Assembly (NCBI GenBank): GCA_019119205.1
Contig: DWXK01000103.1
Location: 1-34,764 of the forward strand
Direction: 5' to 3'
Length of the DNA: 34,764 bases
Source: Candidatus Mediterraneibacter intestinavium
GTDB taxonomy: Bacteria > Bacillota > Clostridia > Lachnospirales > Lachnospiraceae
Position 1 is the first letter of the stretch. Each line of letters begins with the position of its first letter. A model generated the notes under the pieces. The model was not told where the DNA came from, did not search any database, and worked only from the letters and a program-made list of their open reading frames with translations. Positions 7,233-15,762 of this stretch are shown piece after piece. A program made the translations under genes and the position numbers.

Positions 7233-9104
7233 ATGAGAAAAAACAGAGAGATCAAACTGATCTTTGTGATCGTGGCGGTGTTCTTCCTTTCTTTCCTGTG
7301 TGTTCCCATGATACGTATCCTCATGGAATCCTTTTCCGTGGACGGAGCGGACGGGTTCAACGGACTGCTCCTGGGATATGTGATCTACACGCTTCCGATC
7401 TCGTTCATGCTGATCAACAATACCATGGGATATATCGACAAGAAGTATACGGTCGTCTCACGGCTTATGGGAGACACGCCATTCAAGACCTTCCGGCTGA
7501 CCGTACTCCAGCCCCTTCTGGGGACTCTGGCGGCGTCTTTTATCCAGACATTTTTCCTCTGCTTTACGGACTTCGGTATTCCGGCGTCGGTGGGCGGGAG
7601 TTTTGAGGTGATCGCCAGCGTCCTTTACACGGAGATGCTGGGAAGCGTTCCCAACTTCGGGAACGGAGCAGTGGTGGCGCTGGTCATGCTGGTTCCCTCT
7701 GTGGTCAGCATCACAGTGCTGACTATCCTGGAGCGGTACAATGTGCGGTACAATAAGATCTCCCAGATCGAGCTGAAGCGGAGCCGGGGCAGGGATGTGG
7801 TATTCTCTCTGGCCAGCGCGCTGATCCTGATCGCTGTGTTCTCCGTATTCCTGGTCATGTTCCTGGTGCCTTTTGTGGATGAGTGGCCCTACCGGGTATC
7901 CTTCACCCTGGAGCATGTGCGGGCGGTGTTTGAGGACAGCAGTCTGTTCGGGGTATACCTGAATTCTGTGATGGTGGCTGTGATCACGGCGCTGGCGGGA
8001 ACTCTTGTTTCCTACGGCGCGGCGCTGGTGACGGCGCGGAGCACGGTGAGCGGAAGGCTGAAGAGTGTGATCGAGAGCATTGCCCTGATCACCAACACGA
8101 TCCCGGGAATGGTGATCGGTCTTGCCTACCTGTTCTGTTTCTCGGGAACACCGATCCAGAATACGTTCCTGATCCTGATCATCTGCAATATGGTGCATTT
8201 TTTCTCCACGCCATATCTGATGATGAAGAGTTCCCTCTCCAAGATGAACGGGTCCTGGGAGACCACGGCCATGCTCATGGGTGACAACTGGGTGAGGACC
8301 ATCATCCGGGTGGTGACGCCCAACGCGGTGTCCAGCCTGCTGGAGGTGTTCAGCTACTATTTCGTGAACGCCATGGTCACGGTCAGCGCGGTGATCTTCC
8401 TGGCGGGCGCGAAGACCATGCTGGTCACCACAAAGATCAAGGAACTGCAGTATTTTAATCAGTACAATGAGATCTTCGTACTCTCTCTCCTGATCCTGTT
8501 CACAAACATGGCAGGAAAGTTCCTGTTCCAGAATCTGGCGGACTACAGCCAGGCACGGCAGAACTCAGCAGCAGGAGCGTCTGCGGCGGCCGGGGCTGCG
8601 GGAAAACGATGGAAACTGACGCCCCGGAGGACTGCGGCTGTTCTTGCGGCGGCAGCGGTGGCGGCAGTCGGGATCGGCGCGGGGATCGCAGGGGAAAGCG
8701 GATCCGGCGAAGATCAGGTGGTGATCTACTCCAACGCGGACGACGAGGCGGTCCAGGCGATGAAGAATGCGCTGGATGAGAACGGATATGCAGGCGACCA
8801 CATCGAGGATTCCGGTTCTGCTCCACTAAAGAAAGTGCGCGCCGGTGAGGCGGCGGTCGGGTTCGGGCTTCGCCAGCAGGCTGTGGCGGACAAAGGGGCG
8901 GACTCCAATGAGAAGGCGATGGAGATGGCGCAGTGCATCATTGAGAATGGCAGGGAAGAACTGCAGACTTATTACCCCCTTGCCCTGTATGAGGGCGAGA
9001 CGACGGATGCGGCGAATATCTCCGCGAATCCAAAAGTGTTTGAAGAACCGCTGACCGTGGATCTTCTGGAGGAACACCAGGAACTCTCGGAAGAGTGCAA
9101 GTGA
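7233..9104 (+). CDS. Shortened ABC permease fused to a shortened AEP-type solute-binding domain
   Basis: A 623-residue fusion. Residues 1-440 resemble the two-halved FbpB-type permease of AEP/iron importers, with coupling loops at about 78-98 and 346-366. Residues 445-490 are an Ala-rich linker plus a further membrane segment (467-487). Residues 494-623 resemble an extracellular solute-binding protein, beginning QVVIYSNADDEAV, the usual mature start. Half 1 has only about 47 residues between its first helix and its coupling loop, against about 134 in half 2, so the second and third helices of half 1 are missing. The binding part is about 130 residues instead of about 330, with apparent joins near 526-530 and 553-556. 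The frame is intact throughout. ATG 7233 has AAGAGG nine bases upstream. Transport activity is doubtful. No other solute-binding gene lies nearby in the cluster. Confidence 0.75.
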   Translation: MRKNREIKLIFVIVAVFFLSFLCVPMIRILMESFSVDGADGFNGLLLGYVIYTLPISFMLINNTMGYIDKKYTVVSRLMGDTPFKTFRLTVLQPLLGTLAASFIQTFFLCFTDFGIPASVGGSFEVIASVLYTEMLGSVPNFGNGAVVALVMLVPSVVSITVLTILERYNVRYNKISQIELKRSRGRDVVFSLASALILIAVFSVFLVMFLVPFVDEWPYRVSFTLEHVRAVFEDSSLFGVYLNSVMVAVITALAGTLVSYGAALVTARSTVSGRLKSVIESIALITNTIPGMVIGLAYLFCFSGTPIQNTFLILIICNMVHFFSTPYLMMKSSLSKMNGSWETTAMLMGDNWVRTIIRVVTPNAVSSLLEVFSYYFVNAMVTVSAVIFLAGAKTMLVTTKIKELQYFNQYNEIFVLSLLILFTNMAGKFLFQNLADYSQARQNSAAGASAAAGAAGKRWKLTPRRTAAVLAAAAVAAVGIGAGIAGESGSGEDQVVIYSNADDEAVQAMKNALDENGYAGDHIEDSGSAPLKKVRAGEAAVGFGLRQQAVADKGADSNEKAMEMAQCIIENGREELQTYYPLALYEGETTDAANISANPKVFEEPLTVDLLEEHQELSEECK

Positions 9105-9124
9105 GAATCCATGCTGTGGGGAGC

Positions 9125-9202
9125 GCGCAGCACGGAATGATATGCAGGCGGCGCAGCACGGAATGATACGCAGGCGGCGCAGCACGGAACGAGTCGCAGG
9201 CA
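9125..9202. repeat. Three tandem 26-bp repeats between the transporter and phnW
   Basis: Three head-to-tail copies of a 26-bp unit beginning GCGCAGCACGGAA (9125, 9151 and 9177). Copies 1 and 2 differ at one base; copy 3 differs at about five. They start 20 bp after the transporter stop codon. They contain no obvious gene, and the lack of divergence between copies 1 and 2 suggests recent duplication. Confidence 0.9.
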
Positions 9203-9207
9203 TCGTA

Positions 9208-9229
9208 GTTGGAGGCTTCTGCCCCCAAC
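9208..9229 (+). other. Hairpin in the phnW leader
   Basis: GTTGGAGGC and GCCCCCAAC can pair (nine positions, one mismatch, 4-nt loop), followed a few bases later by TTTT. It could reduce read-through from the transporter gene into phnW or stabilise the phnW message; the T-run is too weak to call a terminator. Confidence 0.35.
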
Positions 9230-9282
9230 GTCGTTTTAGATATAGAAGTATAAGAAGGAAAAGAGAAAGGAAAAGAAAGAAG

Positions 9283-10389
9283 ATGAAAAGTTACAAATTA
9301 CTGACCCCGGGTCCTCTGACGACCACGGACACTGTGAAGAAAGAGATGATGTTCGACCACTGTACCTGGGATGACGACTACAAACAGATCACCCAGGAGA
9401 TCAGGAAAGGTCTCCTTGAGCTGGCACATGTCTCTGAAGAAGAGTACACCGCGGTGCTGATGCAGGGCAGCGGGACGTTCGGGGTGGAGTCTGTGCTCAC
9501 GAGCGTGATCGGTGAGAATGAAGAACTGCTGATCTGTGCCAACGGAGCGTACGGCGAGCGCATGGCGGATATCGCTTCCCATGCGGGCATCAAATACCAG
9601 ATCTACAATGAGCATTATAATAAAGTCCCCAATGCCCAGAAGATCGCGGAGATCCTGGACGGGGATCCGGCGATCACCCATGTGTCCATGGTGCACAGCG
9701 AGACTACATCCGGCATCCTCAATGACATCGAGGCGGTGGGAAAAGTGGTGAAAGAGAGGGGAAGAGTCTTCATCGTGGACGCCATGAGCAGCTTCGGCGG
9801 CGTGGACATCCCGGTGGCGGACTGGGGCATTGATCTCATCGTCAGCAGCGCCAACAAATGTATCCAGGGGGTTCCCGGATTCTCCTTTGTCATCGCGAGA
9901 AGAGACCTGCTGGAGGCGAGTGCGGGGAAGGCGAGAAGTCTGTCATTTGACCTGTACGACCAGTGGAAGACCATGGAAGTGGACGGAAAATGGAGATTTA
10001 CCTCACCGACACATGTGGTCCTTGCATTTGCCCAGGCGATGAAAGAACTGAAGGAAGAAGGCGGCATTGAAGCGCGGAGCAAACGTTACAGGGAGAACAA
10101 CCGTCTCCTGATCGAGCGGATGGCGGAGATGGGATTCCGTACTTATATCGACGGGACACATCAGGGGCCGATCATCACAACTTTCTTCTATCCGGAGGAG
10201 TGCCGCTTTACATTTGCCCAGATGTATGAGTACATCAAGGACAAAGGGTACGCGATCTATCCTGGCAAGGTGACCGAGGCTCCCACATTCCGGATCGGGA
10301 ATATCGGGGAGATATATAAGGAAGATATCGAAAAAGTGTGCGCGATCATAAAAGAATTTCTGGAGGGATACGATTATGAAGAAAATTAA
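9283..10389 (+). CDS. phnW: 2-aminoethylphosphonate--pyruvate transaminase
   Basis: First enzyme of AEP breakdown: it moves the amino group of 2-aminoethylphosphonate to pyruvate, giving phosphonoacetaldehyde and alanine. The 368-residue protein is full length for PhnW. It starts with YKLLTPGPLTTTDTVK and has the PLP-contacting Asp in FIVDAMSSFGG (D166) and the PLP lysine in SSANKCIQGVPGF (K192). ATG 9283 lies after a long purine-only tract (GGAAAAGAAAGAAG) that supplies the ribosome binding site; the open frame extends upstream into the 26-bp repeats but without homology. It overlaps phnX by 14 bp, so the two are translationally coupled. The intact enzymes contrast with the damaged transporter directly upstream. 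Confidence 0.95.
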   Translation: MKSYKLLTPGPLTTTDTVKKEMMFDHCTWDDDYKQITQEIRKGLLELAHVSEEEYTAVLMQGSGTFGVESVLTSVIGENEELLICANGAYGERMADIASHAGIKYQIYNEHYNKVPNAQKIAEILDGDPAITHVSMVHSETTSGILNDIEAVGKVVKERGRVFIVDAMSSFGGVDIPVADWGIDLIVSSANKCIQGVPGFSFVIARRDLLEASAGKARSLSFDLYDQWKTMEVDGKWRFTSPTHVVLAFAQAMKELKEEGGIEARSKRYRENNRLLIERMAEMGFRTYIDGTHQGPIITTFFYPEECRFTFAQMYEYIKDKGYAIYPGKVTEAPTFRIGNIGEIYKEDIEKVCAIIKEFLEGYDYEEN

Positions 10390-11149
10390 GGCAGTGATCT
10401 TTGACTGGGCGGGGACCACAGTTGATTTTGGATGTATGGCGCCGGTGCAGGCGTTTGTGGAAGTGTTTAAACAGTACGGCATCGAGCCTACGATGGAGGA
10501 AGTGCGAAAGCCCATGGGGATGCTCAAGATCGATCACATCCGCACCATGCTGAAGATGGAGCGGATCCATAATCTCTGGACTGAAAAGTACGGAAAGGAG
10601 CCGGGAGAAGAGGAAGCGCAGGCACTCTATCAGATCTTCGAGGAGAAGCTCCTCGGGATCCTGCCGGACTACTCCGATCCGAAGCCGGGCGTGGTGGAGG
10701 CAGTGAACCGCCTCAGAAGAAACGGATTCCGGATCGGTTCCACCACCGGATACAATGACAGGATGATGGAGATCGTGGTGCCGGCTGCGAGGGAGAAAGG
10801 CTATGAGCCGGATGTGTGGTTCAGCCCGGATTCTACCGGACAGAAAGGGCGTCCGTATCCGTATATGATCTTCCGGAACATGGAAGCGCTTGGCATCAAG
10901 AAAGTGAACCGGGTGCTGAAAGTGGGAGATACGGTCTCTGACATCAAAGAGGGACGAAATGCAGGGGTATGGTCTGCCGGTATCGTGGTAGGAAGTTCGG
11001 AGATGGGACTCAGCCTTGATGAGTACGAGGCGCTATCTCAGGAAGAGAAGGACCGCCTGTGCAAAGAGACAGCTGACAGATTTATAGAAGCAGGCGCGGA
11101 TAAAGTGTTCTACACCATACAGGATCTCGAAGGATTCCTCCTTGGTTAG
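10376..11149 (+). CDS. phnX: Phosphonoacetaldehyde hydrolase
   Basis: Second AEP enzyme: a HAD-fold hydrolase that cleaves the C-P bond of phosphonoacetaldehyde to acetaldehyde and phosphate through a Schiff base. The 257 residues include the nucleophile motif VIFDWAGTTVD (D10), the Schiff-base lysine in GMLKIDHIRTM (K51), STTGYNDRMMEIVVP in the core, and KVGDTVSDIKEG near the C-terminus with the Mg2+-binding Asp. All catalytic residues used by the Bacillus cereus enzyme are present. It starts within the end of phnW. It releases the phosphate that ties this cluster to the Pst system downstream, and a terminator follows. Confidence 0.96.
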   Translation: MKKIKAVIFDWAGTTVDFGCMAPVQAFVEVFKQYGIEPTMEEVRKPMGMLKIDHIRTMLKMERIHNLWTEKYGKEPGEEEAQALYQIFEEKLLGILPDYSDPKPGVVEAVNRLRRNGFRIGSTTGYNDRMMEIVVPAAREKGYEPDVWFSPDSTGQKGRPYPYMIFRNMEALGIKKVNRVLKVGDTVSDIKEGRNAGVWSAGIVVGSSEMGLSLDEYEALSQEEKDRLCKETADRFIEAGADKVFYTIQDLEGFLLG

Positions 11150-11194
11150 ACAGATATATCGGTAAAATCGATAAAAAGAAAACGGGAAAAATGT

Positions 11195-11233
11195 CCTCAT
11201 TTTATGCGAAATGGCGTAAAATGGGGATTTTTT
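11195..11233 (+). terminator. Terminator after phnX
   Basis: CCTCATTTTA (11195-11204) pairs with TAAAATGGGG (11217-11226, one wobble) and is followed by ATTTTTT. It separates the phn operon from the pst promoter that begins five bases later. Confidence 0.75.
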
Positions 11234-11237
11234 CGAC

Positions 11238-11292
11238 TTTACACAGATTTAACATTCTCCTGATTTTACATTTAACATTTCTCTTTTATGAT
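11238..11292 (+). promoter_or_regulatory. PHO-box-like repeats and promoter of the pst operon
   Basis: TTTACA (11238) and TTAACA (11249) are 11 bp apart, with further TTTACA (11265) and TTAACA (11272) units. The -10 element TATGAT is at 11287-11292, and no good -35 box is present. This matches PhoB/PhoP-activated pst promoters and repeats the rpiR upstream site almost base for base. Confidence 0.75.
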
Positions 11293-11353
11293 GATTACCG
11301 TGATGAAGATAACCAAACAAACACGAATCTTATGAAAAAGGAGATCACAAACA

Positions 11354-12277
11354 ATGAAAATGAAAAAGTTTATTGCAATTTTAGCAGCAGCAGGAATGGT
11401 AGCATCACTGGCTGTAGGATGTGGCAGCAGCTCAGATGATACATCAGCATCAGGAGATGCAGCAGCAACAGAAGAAGGAGGAGACGCAGCAGCTTCTGAA
11501 TGGGATGCATCAAGCACGATCACAGTCGTTTCCCGTGAGGAAGGATCCGGAACAAGAGGAGCTTTCACAGAGCTGTTCGGCGTTGTGGATGAGAACGACA
11601 ACGATATGACAACACTTGACGCTCAGGTAACAAACAATACATCCGTTATGATGACAACAGTATCAGAGAATGATTACGCGATCGGATACATCTCTCTCGG
11701 ATCTCTGGACGAGTCTCTTGTAAAGGCAGTTTCCATCGACGGAGCTGAGGCTACGGCAGAGAACATCGAGAACGGTTCCTACACAGTGTCCAGACCGTTC
11801 AATGTGGCAGTGAGAAATGACCTTGACAATGCAGTCGCTACAGACTTCATGGCATTTATCATGAGCACAGAGGGACAGCAGGTCGTTGCTGACGAAGGTT
11901 ACATCCCGGTATCTGAGGTAGAGGCTTACGCAGGGGATGCTCCGGAAGGAAGCTGTGTCGTAGGCGGATCTTCTTCCGTATCTCCGCTGATGGAGAAACT
12001 GGTAGAAGCATACGGAGAGGTAAACCCGAACGCATCTATCGAGCTTCAGACATCTGATTCCACAACAGGTATGACATCCACGATCGAGGGAAGCTATGAC
12101 ATCGGTATGGCATCCAGAGAACTGAAAGAGGAAGAGGCTGCTGAACTGACAGGTACAGTGATCGCAACAGACGGTATCGCAGTTATCGTAAACCAGAACA
12201 ACCCGACAGAGGATATGTCAGTAGACCAGGTAAAATCCATCTACCTTGGCGATGTGACAACATGGGATGCGATCTAA
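11354..12277 (+). CDS. pstS: Phosphate-binding lipoprotein PstS, circularly permuted
   Basis: Extracellular phosphate receptor of the PstSCAB importer, anchored by a lipid on C23 (lipobox LAVGC after a short signal peptide). It is followed by a low-complexity Ser/Ala/Asp/Glu-rich linker. The 307 residues carry the usual PstS motifs in swapped order. The VVSREEGSGTRGAF phosphate loop, normally in the second half, is at 58-71. The normally N-terminal GGSSSVSPLMEKL is at 204-216, DSTTGM at 235-240 and IGMASREL at 250-257, and the protein ends TTWDAI, the piece that usually runs into TVVSREEGSG. So the old C-terminal half comes first. The ribosome binding site is AAAAAGGAG. I recall the same arrangement in other Lachnospiraceae, but cannot verify it here. 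Confidence 0.93.
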   Translation: MKMKKFIAILAAAGMVASLAVGCGSSSDDTSASGDAAATEEGGDAAASEWDASSTITVVSREEGSGTRGAFTELFGVVDENDNDMTTLDAQVTNNTSVMMTTVSENDYAIGYISLGSLDESLVKAVSIDGAEATAENIENGSYTVSRPFNVAVRNDLDNAVATDFMAFIMSTEGQQVVADEGYIPVSEVEAYAGDAPEGSCVVGGSSSVSPLMEKLVEAYGEVNPNASIELQTSDSTTGMTSTIEGSYDIGMASRELKEEEAAELTGTVIATDGIAVIVNQNNPTEDMSVDQVKSIYLGDVTTWDAI

Positions 12278-12370
12278 AGCACCAGTTCAGCCATAGGGCT
12301 GGATGGAGACTGAGATACAAGACACAATGCAGAGAAATCTTGAAGTGAAAGACTTTCCGCTTTGAATTTA

Positions 12371-12405
12371 TGAGCCGGGCAGATACATGGCATCTTCCCG
12401 GCTCA
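12371..12405 (+). other. Intercistronic hairpin between pstS and pstC
   Basis: TGAGCCGGG / CCCGGCTCA, a perfect 9-bp stem with a 17-nt loop, ends three bases before the pstC ribosome binding site AGGAGG and has no T-run. In pst operons such stems commonly protect the abundant pstS message from 3' decay or limit flow into pstC. Confidence 0.6.
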
Positions 12406-12418
12406 TTAGGAGGAAAAA

Positions 12419-13312
12419 ATGAAATCAAAAGCATGGACTGAAAAATTCATGCAGGGAGTATTTTTCGTTGCCGCGTGTGCATCCGTGCTGGCGGTAGCTC
12501 TCATCTGCATCTTCCTGTTTGCAAATGGTATCCCTGCAATGAGCGAAATTGGATTTGTTGAATTTATCACGGGGACAGAGTGGCGTCCCAACAGCGAGAT
12601 GTTCGGTATCCTTCCGATGATCGTGGGAAGCCTCTATGTGACTGCCGGAGCGATCATCTTTGGAGTACCGATCGGTATCCTGACTTCGGTGTTTATGGCG
12701 ATGTACTGTCCGAAGCAGATCTATAAACCGCTGAAGGCGGCGACAGAACTGCTTGCCGGGATCCCGTCAGTTATCTACGGTTTCTTCGGTCTGGTGGTAG
12801 TTGTACCGCTGATCCGCAGCTTCGGTGAGACACTCAAAGCCGCGGGACTGGTACAGAATCCGGGAAACGGAAACAGTATCCTGACCGCTTCCCTTATCCT
12901 GGGAATGATGATCCTTCCGACCATCATCGGGACAACAGAGAGCGCGATGCGCGCAGTTCCCTCTCATTATTATGAAGGATCCCTGGCTCTGGGAGCGACA
13001 AAAGAGAGAAGCATCTTCCGGGTGATCATCCCCGCTGCAAAATCAGGTGTGATCGCCGGGATCGTACTCGGTATCGGCCGTGCCATCGGAGAGACCATGG
13101 CGGTCATCATGATCGTCGGAAACCAGGCGCGTCTCACATCCAGCATCCTGGATGGTATCCGTACTCTGACCGGAAATATCGTTATTGAGATGGGATATGC
13201 GACAGGACTTCACAGAGAGGCACTGATCGCAACGGGAGTTGTGCTCTTCGTATTCATCCTGATCATCAATTTCAGTGTAGCTTTATTAAAGAGGGGGGCA
13301 GACCATGAGTAA
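12419..13312 (+). CDS. pstC: Phosphate ABC transporter permease PstC
   Basis: One of the two membrane subunits of the high-affinity phosphate importer, 297 residues with about six membrane helices. Visible family features are the first helix at about 12-37, the conserved ELLAGIPSVIYGFFGL segment, and a coupling loop ALGATKERSIFRVIIPAAKSG before the last helices. AGGAGG lies six bases before the ATG. It overlaps pstA by 8 bp, which implies translational coupling. A 141-bp spacer with a hairpin separates it from pstS, which usually keeps PstC levels below those of the binding protein. Confidence 0.95.
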   Translation: MKSKAWTEKFMQGVFFVAACASVLAVALICIFLFANGIPAMSEIGFVEFITGTEWRPNSEMFGILPMIVGSLYVTAGAIIFGVPIGILTSVFMAMYCPKQIYKPLKAATELLAGIPSVIYGFFGLVVVVPLIRSFGETLKAAGLVQNPGNGNSILTASLILGMMILPTIIGTTESAMRAVPSHYYEGSLALGATKERSIFRVIIPAAKSGVIAGIVLGIGRAIGETMAVIMIVGNQARLTSSILDGIRTLTGNIVIEMGYATGLHREALIATGVVLFVFILIINFSVALLKRGADHE

Positions 13313-14165
13313 TAAGACAACCATTGGTGACAAGTTCAGGACTTATCTGAAACATCCGGGCTCTTTTATCGTGATGCTGCTCGTGATGCTGTCAGCGATC
13401 ATCACGTTCGCCGTGCTGATCTTCCTGATCGCTTATATCCTGATCAACGGACTGCCGCACATCACACCGTCTCTCTTCTCTCTGGAGTACAGTTCAGAGA
13501 ATGCGTCGGTGGTGCCTGCGCTGGTCAATACGATCGTTATGACACTGCTGTCCCTGCTGATCGCAGTTCCGTTCGGAATTTTTTCTGCGATCTTCCTTGT
13601 GGAGTATGCGGCGAGAGGAAATAAATTCGTTGAGGTTATCCGGCTGACGACAGAGACGCTGTCCGGTATCCCCTCTATCGTATACGGCCTGTTTGGTATG
13701 CTGTTTTTTGTAAATGCACTGGGCTGGGGCTTCTCCCTTCTTGCCGGCGCATTTACCATGGCGATCATGATCCTTCCGCTGATCATGAGAACGACAGAGG
13801 AGGCGCTTAAAGCAGTTCCGGATTCCTATCGTGAAGGAAGCTTCGGGCTGGGGGCGGGAAAGCTCCGGACCGTGTTCCGCATCGTCCTTCCGTCCGCGAT
13901 CCCGGGCGTCCTTGCAGGTGTGATCCTGGCGATCGGACGTATTGTCGGCGAGACTGCGGCCCTGATGTACACATCGGGAACCGTGGCTCAGATCCCGGAC
14001 AGTATCATGGGATCGGGACGTACTCTGGCGCTGCACATGTACACTCTGTCCAGCGAGGGACTTTACATGGACCAGGCATACGCGACAGCGGTCATCCTGC
14101 TTATCCTTGTGGTAGGCATCAATACTCTGTCAAGCGTGATTGCAAGAAAACTCACAAAAGCATAG
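13305..14165 (+). CDS. pstA: Phosphate ABC transporter permease PstA
   Basis: Second membrane subunit of the phosphate importer (286 residues, six predicted helices). It shares with PstC the [15 protein letters not shown] motif and has the coupling loop [22 protein letters not shown]. It ends with [11 protein letters not shown]. Its ATG lies inside the end of pstC with GAGGGGGG upstream, and pstB begins 13 bp after its stop. Length and motif order are normal, with no damage. Confidence 0.95.
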   Translation: MSNKTTIGDKFRTYLKHPGSFIVMLLVMLSAIITFAVLIFLIAYILINGLPHITPSLFSLEYSSENASVVPALVNTIVMTLLSLLIAVPFGIFSAIFLVEYAARGNKFVEVIRLTTETLSGIPSIVYGLFGMLFFVNALGWGFSLLAGAFTMAIMILPLIMRTTEEALKAVPDSYREGSFGLGAGKLRTVFRIVLPSAIPGVLAGVILAIGRIVGETAALMYTSGTVAQIPDSIMGSGRTLALHMYTLSSEGLYMDQAYATAVILLILVVGINTLSSVIARKLTKA

Positions 14166-14178
14166 AAAGGGAATGGAA

Positions 14179-14928
14179 ATGTCAAAGATAAGTATCAAGA
14201 ATCTCGATTTATATTACGGCGATTTCAAAGCCCTCAAAAATGTAAATCTTGAGATCGAATCCAATAAGATCACCGCTTTTATCGGACCTTCCGGATGCGG
14301 TAAGTCTACTCTGCTCAAGTCCATCAACCGTATGAACGACCTGGTGGAAGGATGCCGCATCGACGGCGAGATCCTTCTGGACGGCCAGAATATCTTCAAG
14401 GGCATGGACGTAAACATGTTAAGAAAACGTGTCGGAATGGTATTCCAGAAGCCGAATCCGTTCCCGATGAGCATCTATGACAACATTGCGTTCGGACCGA
14501 GAACGCACGGGATCCACTCAAAAGCAAAACTGGATGATATCGTGGAGAAGTCACTGCGCAGCGCGGCGATCTGGGAAGAGTGCAAAGATCGTCTCAAGAC
14601 CAGTGCGCTGGGGATGTCAGGCGGACAGCAGCAGAGGCTCTGCATCGCAAGAGCGCTTGCAGTAGAGCCGGAAGTGCTGCTGATGGATGAGCCTACATCT
14701 GCTCTTGACCCGATCTCGACTTCTAAGATAGAAGACCTTGCGATGGAACTGAAAAAAGACTATACTATTGTCATGGTAACACATAACATGCAGCAGGCGG
14801 TACGTGTGTCTGACAATACAGCCTTTTTCCTGCTGGGTGAAGTTGTAGAGTACAATGATACGGAAAAACTTTTCTCTATACCGTCAGATAAGAGAACAGA
14901 AGACTATATCACAGGGAGGTTCGGTTAA
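14179..14928 (+). CDS. pstB: Phosphate ABC transporter ATP-binding protein PstB
   Basis: ATPase subunit of the phosphate importer, 249 residues. It has Walker [10 protein letters not shown], the PstB-typical [21 protein letters not shown] stretch (Q-loop), the signature [15 protein letters not shown], Walker [14 protein letters not shown] and the switch histidine in [10 protein letters not shown]. Of two close ATGs, 14179 is preferred because AGGG stands seven bases upstream; 14173 would be too near the Shine-Dalgarno sequence. The phoU start codon follows its TAA directly. Confidence 0.96.
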   Translation: MSKISIKNLDLYYGDFKALKNVNLEIESNKITAFIGPSGCGKSTLLKSINRMNDLVEGCRIDGEILLDGQNIFKGMDVNMLRKRVGMVFQKPNPFPMSIYDNIAFGPRTHGIHSKAKLDDIVEKSLRSAAIWEECKDRLKTSALGMSGGQQQRLCIARALAVEPEVLLMDEPTSALDPISTSKIEDLAMELKKDYTIVMVTHNMQQAVRVSDNTAFFLLGEVVEYNDTEKLFSIPSDKRTEDYITGRFG

Positions 14929-15600
14929 ATGCGGAATAGGTTTGACGAGCAGCTCCATCTCCTGGATGAGCAGCTCACACAGATGGGAGAGTTGTGCGAG
15001 ACAGCGATCGCGAAAGTTACGAAAGCTCTGGAGAGCGGGAGCAAAGATCAGGCAAGGATCATCATCAGCGAGGATGAGGAGATCGACCAGCTTGAGAAGG
15101 ATATCGAGAGACTGTGCTTAAAACTTTTGCTCCAGCAGCAGCCGGTGGCAAAAGACCTGAGAAGGATCTCGGCGGCTCTGAAGATGATCACAGATATGGA
15201 GCGTATCGGAGATCAGACATCCGATATCGCGGAGATCATCCTTTCCTCAAAACACTGGGCTCCGGCGGCAGAGAACATCCATGTCATCGGGACCATGGCG
15301 TCTGAGGTGAGCAAGATGGTGCGCAACAGCGTGACGGCATACGTAAAGAGAGACCTGGAACTGGCGCGTGACGTTATGAGCGCGGACGATGCCATTGACC
15401 AGTATTTTGATGAGGTCAGAGATGAGATGATCGATTTCATCAGAGATGAGAAAGGTGAGAATGGAAAGAAGATCTTCGATCTTATCATGGTTACAAAATA
15501 CCTTGAGCGTATCGGCGACCATGCGACGAACATCGCTGAGTGGGTAGAATTTTCTATCACTGGTGTTCACAAAGACAGCGCGATCATACATGAAAGCTGA
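14929..15600 (+). CDS. phoU: Phosphate transport regulator PhoU
   Basis: PhoU links PstSCAB activity to the PhoR sensor and restrains phosphate uptake when phosphate is plentiful. The 223-residue protein has two three-helix bundles with the metal-binding repeats: MITDMERIGDQTSDIAE (about 84-100) and VTKYLERIGDHATNIAEW (about 188-205). Its ATG abuts the pstB stop codon, and the ribosome binding site AGGGAGG lies in the pstB coding region. It closes the pst operon and is followed by a strong terminator. Confidence 0.95.
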   Translation: MRNRFDEQLHLLDEQLTQMGELCETAIAKVTKALESGSKDQARIIISEDEEIDQLEKDIERLCLKLLLQQQPVAKDLRRISAALKMITDMERIGDQTSDIAEIILSSKHWAPAAENIHVIGTMASEVSKMVRNSVTAYVKRDLELARDVMSADDAIDQYFDEVRDEMIDFIRDEKGENGKKIFDLIMVTKYLERIGDHATNIAEWVEFSITGVHKDSAIIHES

Positions 15601-15613
15601 GGAATGGTGATGC

Positions 15614-15640
15614 AGCCGGCTGAATAAGCCGGCTTTTTTT
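15614..15640 (+). terminator. Terminator of the pst operon
   Basis: Two copies of the self-complementary AGCCGGCT (15614-15621 and 15627-15634) form an 8-bp stem with a 5-nt loop followed by a run of T. Confidence 0.9.
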
Positions 15641-15668
15641 GCAACGGCGACTGCTTACGATCCCGGAT
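15636..15668. repeat. Dispersed 33-bp repeat, copy A
   Basis: The 33 bases from the terminator T-run through GGCGACTGCTTACGATCCC recur at 23382-23414 with only three differences, all transitions. Both copies begin in the T-tract of a terminator. Confidence 0.75.
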
Positions 15669-15733
15669 GCCTTATGGCACTTCCGGTAATCGAAATAAAA
15701 GACAAGATAAGAAAAAATAGATAGCGTGCAACT

Positions 15734-15762
15734 TATTTTTTGAGCATGCTGTCTCAAAAATA
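15734..15762 (+). other. Hairpin upstream of phoB
   Basis: TATTTTTTGAG and CTCAAAAATA can pair (one bulge, 8-nt loop) 25 bases before the phoB start. It may be a leader structure or a protein-binding dyad. I found no PHO-box-like repeats and no convincing promoter in 15641-15786. Confidence 0.35.

Noticed and set aside
7458-8198. Minus-strand open frame within the phn permease
   Set aside because: Its translation is rich in His, Gln and Arg with no domain; it mirrors the real plus-strand permease.
9125-9202. CRISPR-like array
   Set aside because: The 26-bp units are directly adjacent with no spacers, there are only three, and no cas genes are present.
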